Shown here one piece after another: positions 25,001 to 33,795 of a stretch of DNA of 64,000 bases. Source of the DNA: CADEED01 sp963711635 (GTDB taxonomy: Bacteria > Pseudomonadota > Gammaproteobacteria > Steroidobacterales > Steroidobacteraceae); NCBI GenBank assembly GCA_963711635.1, contig CAVQEZ010000005.1, positions 434,001 through 498,000 of the forward strand, given 5' to 3'. Both the position numbers and the translations under genes were made by a program. Numbering within the stretch: position 1 is the first letter of the stretch; each line of letters opens with the position of its first letter. The notes under the pieces were generated by a model, which saw only the letters and a list, made by a program, of their open reading frames with translations, was not told the origin of the DNA and did not search any database.

Positions 25001-26692
25001 TCAATGCAGGATCTGATCGAGCGCACAGAGGAGGATGCCGATCTCCTCGATGGGCTTGATGAGCTTCGCCTTGCGGAACTCGGCCGTCTTCTTCGCGATG
25101 CAGGCGGCATAAGCAACCGGGCGCTTGCCGTCGCATTCGTCGTAGCTGTCGGCCAGGCTGCAACCGCTCGCCATGAGGTCATTGCCCGCACGCGTGTTGC
25201 AGCGGCCAAAGAACACCGTGCGTCGCAGATCCGAGCCGATGCACGAATCCTTGCCGTCCGGAACACCGTCGCCATCCGAGTACCAGCCGATGTCGGTGAA
25301 CAGTGAAGTCGTGAGATCTTCCGGCGGCGTCACCGAAGACGTCAGGTCGGAGTTGATCGCCGGCTCCATGAGCTGATTCGGGAACGCGATGCCGTCGTAG
25401 TGCGAGATCGAGGAACCCAGTGCCACCGGATCGAAAGTGGCCAGCAGCGCCAGCTTGTTGATGCGGTCCGTGCCGGCGAGGATCGAGGTGTCGACCTTCA
25501 TCGTCACGTTGACCGTGCCACCACCCAGCGCGGCCTTCAGCGCATTGCCGTCGGCCAGCGTGATGCGTCCCGACGGAATCGTGATGGTGGGATCCGCACC
25601 GCCGAGTCCCGGCGGCGGCGAACCCGCCACGTTGTCGGCGGCAATCACCGCGATGGCGCCGGCGTCCTGCGCGTTCTTCACCTTGACGGTGAACGCGCAG
25701 ACACCGCGATCCAGCAGCACGATCTTGCCGGCGACCGCGTTGGTCAGCGGCGTGCAGGCATCGGATCCGGGAGCGACCCCGTCGTCGGCCAGCACCACGT
25801 CACCGGTCACGCCCGTGGCATCGAGCTGCGGACCGAAGCCGGCAGGTCCGAACAGGAAAGCGCCGCTGAATCCCGGGCTGTTGCCGAGCAGGGTCGGCTC
25901 ACCGGGCAGCAACACGTCGGGCGTGTCCTGCTTCACGTTCAGGCCGTTCCACGACACCTTGCGGATGTTGAGTGCCGAGGCGGCGCGCTCCGCATCCGTC
26001 ATGTTGTTCCAGATCTTCCCGGTGGTGTCGTCGAGCGTGTATTGCGAGTACACGTCGCCGATTCCGGCCAGCTGCGTGCCGTTGCCTTCATTCACCAGAT
26101 TGCTGAAGCCGAGACCATGGCCCATCTCGTGCAGCACCACGGCCAGCAGATCGATGTCGGCAGGATCGGGGCTCGCCTCTTCGTTGTTGTCCAGGCCGAA
26201 GTAGAAGGGGAATCCCGTCGCGAAACGCGCGCTGATCTCATCAGTCGGATTCGCAGTGTCCGCCGCATTCGGCAGGAAAGTCGCATCGTGCGGCTCGTTG
26301 TCCACGCCCTTCAGGTGATTCGCGAGCGCCTGGTGATACCAGAGGTCCGGGTATTCCGCGCCCACGAACTCACTCTCCACCGTGATCGGGCCGGCCGAGC
26401 CCAGCACGTTCGCGCCCAGCGGGACGAAACGCGCCCAGACATAAATGTCGACCTTGGGGTTCAGCACCGCGGTCCAGAGATCCGCTGCGTGCAGGAACAC
26501 GTTCATGCGCTGCTCGCCCCGGGTGACGCCGGTGTTGCCACCGATCGGTGCCGCTGGCGTAACGTCATTGAACCCGACGCCGGGCAGGTTGCCGTTGACA
26601 ACGATGATCTTTCCCTGCGCGAATGCCGGCGCTGTGGCGGCGCTGAGCGTCAGGGCAGCGAGAGCCAATGCCGTCTTGAAGGAGGTACGCAT
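25001..26692 (-). CDS. secreted HEMGH metallopeptidase with inserted PA domain
   Basis: The start at 26692 gives a signal peptide (MRTSFKTALALAALTLSAATAPAFA). The zinc site HEMGHGLGFSN lies near residue 210. A PA (protease-associated) domain follows, with ACTPLTNAVAGKIVLLDRG, CAFTVKVKNAQDAGAIAVIAADN and ITIPSGRITLADG. The last 100 residues hold DSDGVPDGKDSC-like calcium-type turns and several cysteines. Domain order is metzincin-like catalytic domain, PA domain, then a C-terminal region. About 563 aa. It is probably secreted and degrades proteins. It lies 1 nt after the stop of the 26694-27161 gene and so forms an operon with it. Confidence 0.88.
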   Translation of the reverse strand: MRTSFKTALALAALTLSAATAPAFAQGKIIVVNGNLPGVGFNDVTPAAPIGGNTGVTRGEQRMNVFLHAADLWTAVLNPKVDIYVWARFVPLGANVLGSAGPITVESEFVGAEYPDLWYHQALANHLKGVDNEPHDATFLPNAADTANPTDEISARFATGFPFYFGLDNNEEASPDPADIDLLAVVLHEMGHGLGFSNLVNEGNGTQLAGIGDVYSQYTLDDTTGKIWNNMTDAERAASALNIRKVSWNGLNVKQDTPDVLLPGEPTLLGNSPGFSGAFLFGPAGFGPQLDATGVTGDVVLADDGVAPGSDACTPLTNAVAGKIVLLDRGVCAFTVKVKNAQDAGAIAVIAADNVAGSPPPGLGGADPTITIPSGRITLADGNALKAALGGGTVNVTMKVDTSILAGTDRINKLALLATFDPVALGSSISHYDGIAFPNQLMEPAINSDLTSSVTPPEDLTTSLFTDIGWYSDGDGVPDGKDSCIGSDLRRTVFFGRCNTRAGNDLMASGCSLADSYDECDGKRPVAYAACIAKKTAEFRKAKLIKPIEEIGILLCALDQILH

Positions 26693-26693
26693 G

Positions 26694-27161
26694 TTATTTC
26701 TCCTCCAGCTTGGCGGGAGCCGACTGCGCGGGTTTCTTCGGCAACTCGCCGGCACTCATCTTCTGCGCGGCATCGACCGTATGCAGGGCATGGTCTCCGG
26801 TCACGCACGAGGTCTCGACATGACCGTCTTCGGTGGGCACCGCGACCATGACGCTCATGAACCGTTCCTCGAGGTCCATGCGCTGGCCGCCGCCCGCCGT
26901 CTTCACGGCGACGAGGCCCTCGGCGGATTCGCTGGTCATGTTGATCAACTGCGCCTTCAGGTCTTCGGCGCTCGGCGCTGCGCTTGCGGTTCTTGCGGCG
27001 GCGCTTCGGGCTGCGGGAGCAGTTTCCACGGCAGCGGATTGGTCAGTGAGGACTTGATCGGGTAGCTGTGCTGCCGGTTCCTTGGCACCGACGGCGCCAG
27101 CCGCGCTAATCGATAAGAGAGCTGCTCCCATCACGGGAAGCAGCCGAGGCTTCATCGTCAT
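26694..27161 (-). CDS. small periplasmic protein co-transcribed with the metallopeptidase
   Basis: The start at 27161 has AGGGGA seven bases upstream. The 155-aa product has a signal peptide (MTMKPRLLPVMGAALLSISAAGAVG), an Ala/Ser/Pro-rich low-complexity stretch (about residues 30-65) and a conserved-looking domain with EDLKAQLINMTSESAEGL, RFMSVMVAVPTEDGHVETSCV and DHALHTVDAAQKM. I do not recognise the family. Its 1-nt spacing to the peptidase start suggests a chaperone, propeptide or inhibitor role; this is inference. Confidence 0.75.
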   Translation of the reverse strand: MTMKPRLLPVMGAALLSISAAGAVGAKEPAAQLPDQVLTDQSAAVETAPAARSAAARTASAAPSAEDLKAQLINMTSESAEGLVAVKTAGGGQRMDLEERFMSVMVAVPTEDGHVETSCVTGDHALHTVDAAQKMSAGELPKKPAQSAPAKLEEK

Positions 27162-27402
27162 AATTTTCCCCTGAGTTTCTGTTGGTTATGGATCGTTCCG
27201 TTGATCCTCCGCGGGAAATCACCGCGAACCGGTTGTTCTTATTGGTCCCCTGGTTTTTTGACAGACCGGTAGATGCATTGACTCCAACCCGGATAGATCT
27301 TCTTCGAGGGCGATGTCAGTCGCCTGTTCGAGATGGGCCGAGTCTACATCACGCCAAAGCGAATTGAGTCAACGACGAGCCGAAGTTCCCATCGACCTAC
27401 GG

Positions 27403-28509
27403 TCAGCGTTTGCCGTATCCGCGCCACACCCATTCGAGTGCCGAGGGCAGCGTCTGCTCGCGCACTTTGCGGTCGCAGTGCCCGGAATCGAGCGCGAACA
27501 CGTATTGATATGAGTAGCCCCGGGCCTTGAGCACCGCGGCCATGCGGTGATTGGCGGCCACCCAGTCGTGCATGTCGTCGCGCATGACGTTGGGATTGAA
27601 GAGATCGCGGTCGCCCACGTGCATCCAGATGCGGATGGGTTTTGGCGGGGAATTCGGCAGGATTGACGCGTGGTACTCCCAGGCGCCGCCCGGCGTCGCC
27701 GGATTGAAGGGCCACTGCTGGTTTACATAAGTCCCGGAATAGCTGACCACGCGGTGGTACCACTCGGGATGGAACCAGGCCATCGAGAGGGCCGCCGCCG
27801 CGCCCGAGCTGCAGCCCATGGCCGCGCGCCCGTCGGGATCCCGGGTGAGCTTCACCTGGTAGCGCTTCGCCACCTGCGGCAACACCTCCGCTTCGATGAA
27901 CTCCGCGAACTTGCCCGACAGGGTGTCGTATTCCAGGCCGCGCTGGGAGCCCTGCGCATCGCCTCCGCCGTTCTGGATCATCACCGCGACCAGCGCGGGA
28001 ATGCGCTTCTGCGCGATGAGATTGTCGAGCACATGCGGCAGCGTCATGTCCGGCTCGCCCATCTTCGGCCCATCGTGGGTGACGAGGAGAGGCGCCTTGC
28101 TGCCGCGCTCGTACTGCGCCGGGATGTACACCGTGATGGCGCGTTCCCAGGGCTTGGGATGCGTGTCGACGATCAACGTCTTCGGATTGTCCGGATCGAC
28201 CGTGCCGAACACCTCGCGGGCGATGCCGGGGTAGAACCTGCTGCCGGTCGATTGCAGCGTGAACTGCTGCACGCTGCCCCGGGGTACGCCCTCGGCCACC
28301 GTGAGCTCCGGTGCGGGTAGATAGTCCGGGCCGATGATGAAATCGCCGTTGGCGTCGGCCGGCGGGTTGCCGGCAGGCACGCGCGTGAAGGGCGGCGCGC
28401 CTGCGCCATCCGGCGCACGCGTCGGCGGAGTGGGACGCGCGGGCGGATCGGCGGCGTGCGCGCAGAGGGAGAAGCCCAGGCAGAGCAGGGCGAGTGAGTT
28501 GTTTCGCAT
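27403..28509 (-). CDS. secreted esterase of the enterochelin-esterase/alpha-beta hydrolase family
   Basis: The product (368 aa) has a signal peptide (MRNNSLALLCLGFSLCAHA), a proline-rich linker and a C-terminal catalytic domain of the enterochelin esterase type. The nucleophile is in AAMGCSSGAAAALSMAWF (GxSxG; around residue 240), the oxyanion region is TVYIPAQYERGSKAPLLVTHDG, and the catalytic His is likely in FALDSGHCDRKV. The family also includes secreted carbohydrate and feruloyl esterases; with xylanase nearby, plant-polymer deacylation is possible but not shown. Monocistronic by appearance. Confidence 0.85.
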   Translation of the reverse strand: MRNNSLALLCLGFSLCAHAADPPARPTPPTRAPDGAGAPPFTRVPAGNPPADANGDFIIGPDYLPAPELTVAEGVPRGSVQQFTLQSTGSRFYPGIAREVFGTVDPDNPKTLIVDTHPKPWERAITVYIPAQYERGSKAPLLVTHDGPKMGEPDMTLPHVLDNLIAQKRIPALVAVMIQNGGGDAQGSQRGLEYDTLSGKFAEFIEAEVLPQVAKRYQVKLTRDPDGRAAMGCSSGAAAALSMAWFHPEWYHRVVSYSGTYVNQQWPFNPATPGGAWEYHASILPNSPPKPIRIWMHVGDRDLFNPNVMRDDMHDWVAANHRMAAVLKARGYSYQYVFALDSGHCDRKVREQTLPSALEWVWRGYGKR

Positions 28510-28543
28510 GTCGGTCCGTCGGGGAAAGACGGCCGATCCTATC

Positions 28544-29224
28544 TCAGGCCACCGCCGGTTGCTCCAGCGCGAGGATTTCCGGCCTGGGTTCCCGGGATTT
28601 TTCGTAGCGATACAGCAGCGAGATGGCCTCGCCGCGATTGTGCGCGCCGAGCTTGGCGAGAATGCTGTGCACGTGGTTCTTCACCGTGGACAGCTCGATG
28701 CCCAGTTGGCGCGAGATGGTTTTGTTAGGCAGGCCCTGCTGCATGAGCCTGAGGATCTCCATCTCGCGTTCGGTGAGATGCGCGATGGCCGCGGGCTGCT
28801 GGCGCGGTGCGAGGCTGGGCAGTGCGGCCGGTGCCGGCGGTGCCACGCGCAATCCGCCGTGATCGCGGCGCCCGGCGGCACGGATCGCAGCGAGCAAGTC
28901 CGCCACCGTGGCCTCGCGCGCCACGAAGGCGAGCACTTCCGCGGGTAGACAGGCCACCACTTCGGAATACATCTCGGGTCTGCCGAGAATCACCATGCCG
29001 CAGAAGCGCGGCGTGCCGGCAAACTGCCTCTGCAGCGCGAGATTCCTGGCCATTTCCACGTCCAGAAGAATGACCGACGGGAGCAGTTTGCAGGCCTGCT
29101 CGACCGTCTGTTCAGCTGTAGAAGCAATACCGGCGAGCGCAATTCCTTCTGCGCCTTGTAGAACGCGCTGCAGACCGTCCCGATACGGACGAACCGCAGT
29201 CGCTACCAACACCCGGATCATCAT
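28544..29224 (-). CDS. NarL-type response regulator with degenerate receiver
   Basis: The 226-aa product has a LuxR-type HTH at the end (LTEREMEILRLMQQGLPNKTISRQLGIELSTVKNHVHSILAKLGAHNRGEA). The N-terminal receiver keeps the phospho-acceptor aspartate in VILLDVEM but lacks the acidic pair at the first strand (ATAVRPYRDGL in place of the usual DDHxxxRxGL) and has Arg where Lys is typical (FVAREATV). It may therefore work without phosphorylation as a pseudo-receiver; this is inference. No histidine kinase is encoded nearby. Confidence 0.85.
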   Translation of the reverse strand: MMIRVLVATAVRPYRDGLQRVLQGAEGIALAGIASTAEQTVEQACKLLPSVILLDVEMARNLALQRQFAGTPRFCGMVILGRPEMYSEVVACLPAEVLAFVAREATVADLLAAIRAAGRRDHGGLRVAPPAPAALPSLAPRQQPAAIAHLTEREMEILRLMQQGLPNKTISRQLGIELSTVKNHVHSILAKLGAHNRGEAISLLYRYEKSREPRPEILALEQPAVA

Positions 29225-29705
29225 GGCGCGTCTCCCTGGCCCTTAGGCCGCGCAGTCCTTGCGTGGTGCGCCGAGACAATCCCGTAGACCGAGTCTTCTG
29301 TCAATAGAGATAGTCCATACTGCGGATAGAACGAATAGACGCCGCAACGCGACAACTACCTAGATCCCCAGCTGGATACAACGATCCATGTTCCGCGGGA
29401 ACGTCGAGGCGGAGGCTTGGCGCCGGTCTCGATAGACGGCGCTCAAAAATGCTCAAAAGGAGACATGCCCGCCACGAAAGCAACGTGACGGGGTCGGGCG
29501 TCGTTTTGTTTGCGGATGCAGCACGGCATGGACATCGCCTTGAATTTCCTGCGCTCGCTCTAGCTCCCTCTGGGCGGGTCTCCTGGAAACGGCCGCCGCG
29601 GTGGAGAGCCGCGGTGGCCGTCAATTTTGACAAGCTGTCACAAGGCACTTCCTGGAAGCAGAAGCCGGAGGCGACAGCCGGAAAACAATCCAGGGAGAGA
29701 TTCAC
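29225..29705. other. intergenic region, no convincing gene
   Basis: This region upstream of the phospholipase gene contains AAAGGAGA followed by a 7-codon frame at about 29464 and the hairpin at 29590-29620. No longer coding frame has supporting features. Confidence 0.4.
29590..29620 (+). other. GC-rich hairpin with T-run, terminator-like
   Basis: Arms 29590-29601 and 29609-29620 pair with one G-T mismatch; AATTTTG follows. It could end a short upstream transcript or be part of the leader of the phospholipase gene. Confidence 0.35.
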
Positions 29706-30144
29706 GTGTTGCGCAAACTTGCGTTATTGCTCGCTTTTGTCGTTCCGGTCCCGTTGCTCGCGAATATCTGCCCGGTGAGCAATGCGGATCCGGCGCAGAC
29801 CCAGGGCATCGGTGACGGCTGCACGACGAATCCATCGGACTGACTGCCCGACTTCAGCTACGTCTTCCCCACCGTCGGCATCTTCAAGAGCACGTTTACA
29901 CCGGCCTGCAACAACCACGACAAGTGCTATTCGACACTTGGCGCCGACTATGGCTCCTGCGACAGTCAGTTCCGCTCAGACATGAGGTCGCGTTGCAGCT
30001 CGCAGTTCACCCCGGTGGTACCTCACCGATGTCGGTGACTATGGACACACCTTTGCCGTCACGCCGGTGATCTCCGGCGCCAGCTATCGATGGAAGATCC
30101 CGAACGGGGGCAGCAGCCCGACGCCGTGGGTGAACTGCAATTGA
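29706..30144 (+). pseudogene. secreted phospholipase A2-like gene with in-frame TGA and a frameshift
   Basis: The GTG at 29706, with GGGAGA upstream, opens a signal peptide (VLRKLALLLAFVVPVPLLA). The body reads GIGDGCTTNPSD, a TGA, then LPDFSYVFPTVGIFKST and PACNNHDKCYSTLGADYG. CNNHDKCY is the PLA2 catalytic His-Asp motif, and the cysteines fit disulfides. The frame shifts near 30012 and continues YLTDVGDYGHTFAV to WVNCN and a TGA at 30142-30144. Since the same frame resumes after the first TGA, one substitution plus one indel breaks an otherwise recognisable gene. It could be a pseudogene or an assembly error. Bacterial PLA2s are secreted and cleave phospholipids. Confidence 0.65.
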
Positions 30145-30167
30145 GCGGTGTCTGTCAGCTAGTTAGA

Positions 30168-30181
30168 GTGACAGCTGTCAC
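30168..30181. promoter_or_regulatory. 14-bp palindrome, candidate operator
   Basis: GTGACAG/CTGTCAC is a perfect palindrome in the leader of the following small gene, 109 bp before its start. A related CTGACAGCTGACAC occurs near 31807-31820. No regulator can be assigned. Confidence 0.35.
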
Positions 30182-30289
30182 ATGACAATTTCCACTTAAA
30201 CACCGCCGTGAAAACCCGGATTCTGCGTCCCTCTGAAGCGCGCTGCGGCGCGCCTCGGGGAAGAGAACCAAATATTCACGGAGGTCTGT

Positions 30290-30418
30290 ATGTCGCGCTC
30301 ATCTGGATTCATTTCACCGGTCGGCGTGGTCGCCGCCGTCGTAGCCGCGGCCACCACGTTCCTGCTGGTGTGCGTTCCCATGTCCACGGTCTGGTTCGCT
30401 GCCATCGCGGGAGCCTGA
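30290..30418 (+). CDS. small hydrophobic protein (42 aa)
   Basis: A strong ribosome-binding site GGAGGT lies 4 nt before the ATG at 30290. The product reads MSRSSGFISPVGVVAAVV and then a continuous hydrophobic stretch (AAATTFLLVCVPMSTVWFAA) to a TGA, so a single-pass membrane protein is predicted. The family is unknown. The good ribosome-binding site is the main reason to call it. Confidence 0.5.
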   Translation: MSRSSGFISPVGVVAAVVAAATTFLLVCVPMSTVWFAAIAGA

Positions 30419-30658
30419 TCGTGTTCCCAATGTCGTGCGGCACCTACGCCAGGGTGGGTGCCGCTCCGGCAGGGAACCGGGAACGTACTGAGTACTTTCC
30501 GCATTGGGACTGCCCCGGGTCGCTAACTAGCGACGGGAACATTGTCGCGCGCGGCAGCGGCCTGCTCCGGGAGTAACGCAGCCCTACAGAGCAGCACGGA
30601 CCTCCGGGACTAACTTGCCTGAGTCGCACTGGGCGACACATACATGTTAGGGGGTCTT

Positions 30659-31789
30659 GTGAAGAAGACAGGATTGTACTGGTTCTATTTGGCCGCCCTG
30701 ATGGCAGCGGGAACGGCGGCCGCCGCCGACGCCGACGTCAGCGAAGGCCAGAAGATCTTCCGCTTCGATACCTTCGGCGACGAGCAGCTGTGGACCGACA
30801 AGCTCGGCCTGCACAAGGTGGTGCAGGAGAAGGTCGATCCGACCACCGCGCTCAAGGTGGGCCTCAAAGTGGACTCCGAGGTCCTGCCGCCGGGAATCCT
30901 CGAGAAGGTGGATCTCAAGGATCCCAAGACCACGGTCGCCTTGTTGAAGATGAATGCCGTGGTAGGGCTCAAGGCCCAGGTCGATGCCAACAATCAGATC
31001 ACGCGGCTGGGTGTCACCTGCGCGCTCTGTCATTCCACCGTGGACGACTCCGTGATGAAGGGCATCGGCAAGCGCATGGACGGCTGGCCCAACCGGGACC
31101 TGGACGTGGGCAAGATCATTTCCCTCTCGCCCGCGCTCACCGCCGACCAGAAGAAGGTCTACACCTCCTGGGGGCCGGGCAAGTACGACCCGCGCTACAA
31201 CCAGGACGGCAAGAACACTCCGCTGGTGCTGCCGCCCGCGTATGGACTCGCGAACGTGAAGAACGAGACGTACACGGCCGAAGGACCGATTTCCTACTGG
31301 AATGCGTACGTGGCCGTGACGCAAATGGGCGGGCAGGGCAACTTCAAGGACGACATGCTGAAGATCGACGTCAAGCATTCGCCGGACATGGTGACTGCGA
31401 AGTTACCCGCGCTGCGCGCCTACCAGCACAGCCTGGTCGCTCCCAAGGCGCCAGCCGCGGACCTCGATGGCGAGGCGGCAGGCCGTGGCAAGTCGGTGTT
31501 CGACAAGAACTGCGCGAGCTGTCACGTCGGCGGCAATGGCACCGACAACGACAGCGGCAAGGTGCATCAGCCCGGCGAGACGGGCATGGATGGGGCCTAT
31601 GCCATGCGCACCAAGAACAAGGGTTATCGCACGACACCGTTGCGCGGACTCTGGCAGCACCCGCCGTATTTCCATGACGGCAGCGCCAAGGAGCTCGACG
31701 ACGTGGTGGATCACTACAACAAGGTGCGCAAACTCGAGTTGAGCTCGACGCAGCGCAAGGACCTCGTGGAGTACCTCAAGACGCTATGA
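30659..31789 (+). CDS. secreted dihaem cytochrome c, peroxidase-like
   Basis: The GTG at 30659 was chosen since AGGGGG lies just upstream and the signal peptide KKTGLYWFYLAALMAAGTAAAA then follows; an ATG at 30644 is an alternative. Two haem sites are present, CALCH near residue 125 and CASCH near residue 280. The second half has GYRTTPLRGLWQHPPYFHDGSAKELDDVV, typical of the cytochrome-c-peroxidase/MauG-like family and of c-type domains in di-haem oxidases. About 376 aa. Periplasmic electron transfer or peroxide reduction is likely; the substrate is unknown. Confidence 0.88.
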   Translation: MKKTGLYWFYLAALMAAGTAAAADADVSEGQKIFRFDTFGDEQLWTDKLGLHKVVQEKVDPTTALKVGLKVDSEVLPPGILEKVDLKDPKTTVALLKMNAVVGLKAQVDANNQITRLGVTCALCHSTVDDSVMKGIGKRMDGWPNRDLDVGKIISLSPALTADQKKVYTSWGPGKYDPRYNQDGKNTPLVLPPAYGLANVKNETYTAEGPISYWNAYVAVTQMGGQGNFKDDMLKIDVKHSPDMVTAKLPALRAYQHSLVAPKAPAADLDGEAAGRGKSVFDKNCASCHVGGNGTDNDSGKVHQPGETGMDGAYAMRTKNKGYRTTPLRGLWQHPPYFHDGSAKELDDVVDHYNKVRKLELSSTQRKDLVEYLKTL

Positions 31790-31885
31790 CAACAGTCATT
31801 TTGAAGGCTGACAGCTGACACTTAAGTTCGGCGGGGCGGTTCGTAATACTGGGCTCACTGATTCAAACAACCCAGGGAGCCCGAT

Positions 31886-32173
31886 ATGAACCGCCTTGCT
31901 ACTTTGATCGCTCTTGTCATCGTCGTCTGCGCCGTGTCCGCCGGCATCTCGTCGCAGTCCAGCACGATGCTGGTCGTGGCCACGGTGCTGATGGCCACCG
32001 GTGTGCTGGTTCACAGGTTCGTGCACGGCGCCGTGGTGGCGAACGCCGGCGCACAGGTGTCCACGTTCAGAGAGTTCCTGGCCCGCGTCGTGCAGAACCT
32101 GTTTCGCTTCGGCATCGGCGCCGTCGTGATTGCCTGGACGGCGGTGTCGGCGCTGCGCTTCTTCGGCGCCTGA
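31886..32173 (+). CDS. small inner-membrane protein (95 aa)
   Basis: CAGGGAG precedes the ATG. The product has two N-terminal hydrophobic helices (LATLIALVIVVCAVSAGI and MLVVATVLMATGVLVH) and a third near the C-terminus (FGIGAVVIAWTAVSALRFF). No domain is recognised. It lies between the dihaem cytochrome and folE and seems monocistronic. Confidence 0.7.
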   Translation: MNRLATLIALVIVVCAVSAGISSQSSTMLVVATVLMATGVLVHRFVHGAVVANAGAQVSTFREFLARVVQNLFRFGIGAVVIAWTAVSALRFFGA

Positions 32174-32278
32174 GCAGGCCGCGCATCTCGCCAACTATCT
32201 TATGGGTGTTCCGGGAGTGCAGGGTGCGGTAATTAGCCGCAGAATGTGTCGGCCCCCTTGAGGCAAGGAGTCAGCGGT

Positions 32279-32965
32279 ATGGCAGGTTCCCAGACGGCAT
32301 CGCAGCGCATCCGCGCGCGGCTGAAAGCAAAGCAGCAACGATTTCACGCCAACGACAACATCTCGGCGTTCATCGAGCCCGGCGAGATGGACGAATTGGT
32401 GAAGGAAGTCTGCGAAAAGATGGACGGCGTGCTCGACAGCCTGGTCATCGACACCGAGCACGACCACAACACCATGGATACCGCGCGCCGGGTCGCCAAG
32501 ATGTACGTGACCGAGGTGTTCAAAGGCCGCTACCTGCCTTTGCCCAAGGTCACCGAATTCCCGAACGCCGAACACCTGAACGAGCTCATGATCATGGGGC
32601 CCGTTACCGTGCGCTCGGCCTGCAGCCATCATTTCTGCCCCATCATGGGACGGCTGTGGATCGGCGTGATGCCTAACAAGGATTCCGCCCTGATCGGACT
32701 GTCAAAGTATTCGCGCATCGCCGACTGGATCATGTCCCGCCCGCAGATCCAGGAAGAGGCCATCATCCTGCTCGCGGATCAGCTGGTCGGAATGGTGAAG
32801 CCGGATGGGCTCGCGGTCGTGATGGAGGCCGATCACTTCTGCATGCACTGGCGCGGCGTGAAGGACAATGCCTCGAAAATGACCAACAGCGTGATGCGCG
32901 GCGTGTTCCTGGAGAATGGAGCGCTGCGACGCGAATTCCTGTCGCTGATCGACCTCAAGAGTTGA
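32279..32965 (+). CDS. folE: GTP cyclohydrolase I
   Basis: FolE converts GTP to 7,8-dihydroneopterin triphosphate, the first step of folate and pterin synthesis. The start at 32279 has AAGGAG upstream. Family hallmarks are DTEHDHNTMDTARRVAKMYVTEVFKG, the zinc site around VRSACSHHFCPIMG (Cys and two His), IGLSKYSRIADWI and VVMEADHFCMHWRGVKDNAS, with the second cysteine of the metal site. The length of 228 aa is normal. Confidence 0.96.
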   Translation: MAGSQTASQRIRARLKAKQQRFHANDNISAFIEPGEMDELVKEVCEKMDGVLDSLVIDTEHDHNTMDTARRVAKMYVTEVFKGRYLPLPKVTEFPNAEHLNELMIMGPVTVRSACSHHFCPIMGRLWIGVMPNKDSALIGLSKYSRIADWIMSRPQIQEEAIILLADQLVGMVKPDGLAVVMEADHFCMHWRGVKDNASKMTNSVMRGVFLENGALRREFLSLIDLKS

Positions 32966-32970
32966 TGCTT

Positions 32971-33726
32971 CGTGAAGGAGGGTCACGACTGGCTGGCGGA
33001 ACCGATCGCCGCGATCTGCGAGCTGCGCTTCGCCACCACGATGCTCGAGGCGTCGATCGCCTAGGTCATGCCGTGGACCATTGCGCCGTCGTACGACTGT
33101 TGCGCGCACGGCGGCGCAGGTGTTCACGAACGAGACCTCGCGAGCGACACCGAGCATGCGACGGCGGCCGATCCGTTACATCGACGGGTACTTCCACCAC
33201 GATCCGAACCTGCGTCTGGTGCGCGACGCCGCGAAGTTGCAGCGGCAAGGTGCTGGTGCGTCGATCAGAAGGCCGCGGACATCAGACATCGCGCTATCGC
33301 GCAATTGCTATGAAGCACCGGAATCGTGCACCGCATCTCGCTGCTGACCGGCACGCAAGGACTGGCGCTGGTCGCGCTCAACTTCTATCGTGTCAAGCGC
33401 GTCGGGATATACTCGGCGACGGAGATCGCGCGCTCAAGTCCGTCGCATTGCCGCTGGCCACGATCGTTCGCCGGCACGTGGAGCTGCTCGTGAATACCGC
33501 CTCGAACGCCGACGCCTGGCGACTGCGCCTCAAGGTGATTCGCCACGATCTGACTAGTCGCGAGCTCGAAGTGGCGGCGCGCATGCTCGCGGGTGAAGAG
33601 CCTGCGCGAGATCGCGGACTGCCTGGGCGTCGCGCATTCCAGCGCGATGACTTATCGCGAACGCGCGTATCGCCGGCTCGGCGTCCAGAACCTCAAGGAA
33701 GTGCGCACGCGCGCAAGCGGCATTGA
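32971..33726 (+). CDS. LuxR-family regulator, frame-disrupted
   Basis: Reading pieces across frames gives EGHDWLAEPIAAICELRFATTMLEASIA at the start (GTG at 32971) and, near the end, a LuxR helix-turn-helix: LTSRELEVAARMLAGE, LREIADCLGVAHSSAMTYRERAYRRLGVQN. At least four frame changes separate these segments. The order and position just before a monooxygenase/DUF2783/MFS set suggest it controls that set. The exact 3' end is uncertain. The intact HTH motifs argue for sequence error or very recent inactivation. Confidence 0.6.
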   Translation, partial: REGGSRLAGGTDRRDLRAALRHHDARGVDRLGHAVDHCAVVRLLRARRRRCSRTRPRERHRACDGGRSVTSTGTSTTIRTCVWCATPRSCSGKVLVRRSEGRGHQTSRYRAIAMKHRNRAPHLAADRHARTGAGRAQLLSCQARRDILGDGDRALKSVALPLATIVRRHVELLVNTASNADAWRLRLKVIRHDLTSRELEVAARMLAGEEPARDRGLPGRRAFQRDDLSRTRVSPARRPEPQGSAHARKRH

Positions 33727-33795
33727 TGGCTGGCGTCACTGTCCCCACCGCGTGGGGACAGCGGATGTGCGTGCGGCATGCGAGCCTGCCCGGCC

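Noticed and set aside
25400..26851. Long plus-strand open frame antisense to the metallopeptidase and its partner
   Set aside because: It is a shadow frame of high-GC coding DNA with Arg/His-rich low-complexity sequence and no family features; the minus strand carries the HEMGH enzyme with signal peptide and ribosome-binding site.
29706..30144. TGA as selenocysteine in the phospholipase gene
   Set aside because: No SECIS-like hairpin was noticed and the residue is not at a known redox site; a substitution or sequence error plus the nearby frameshift is simpler.
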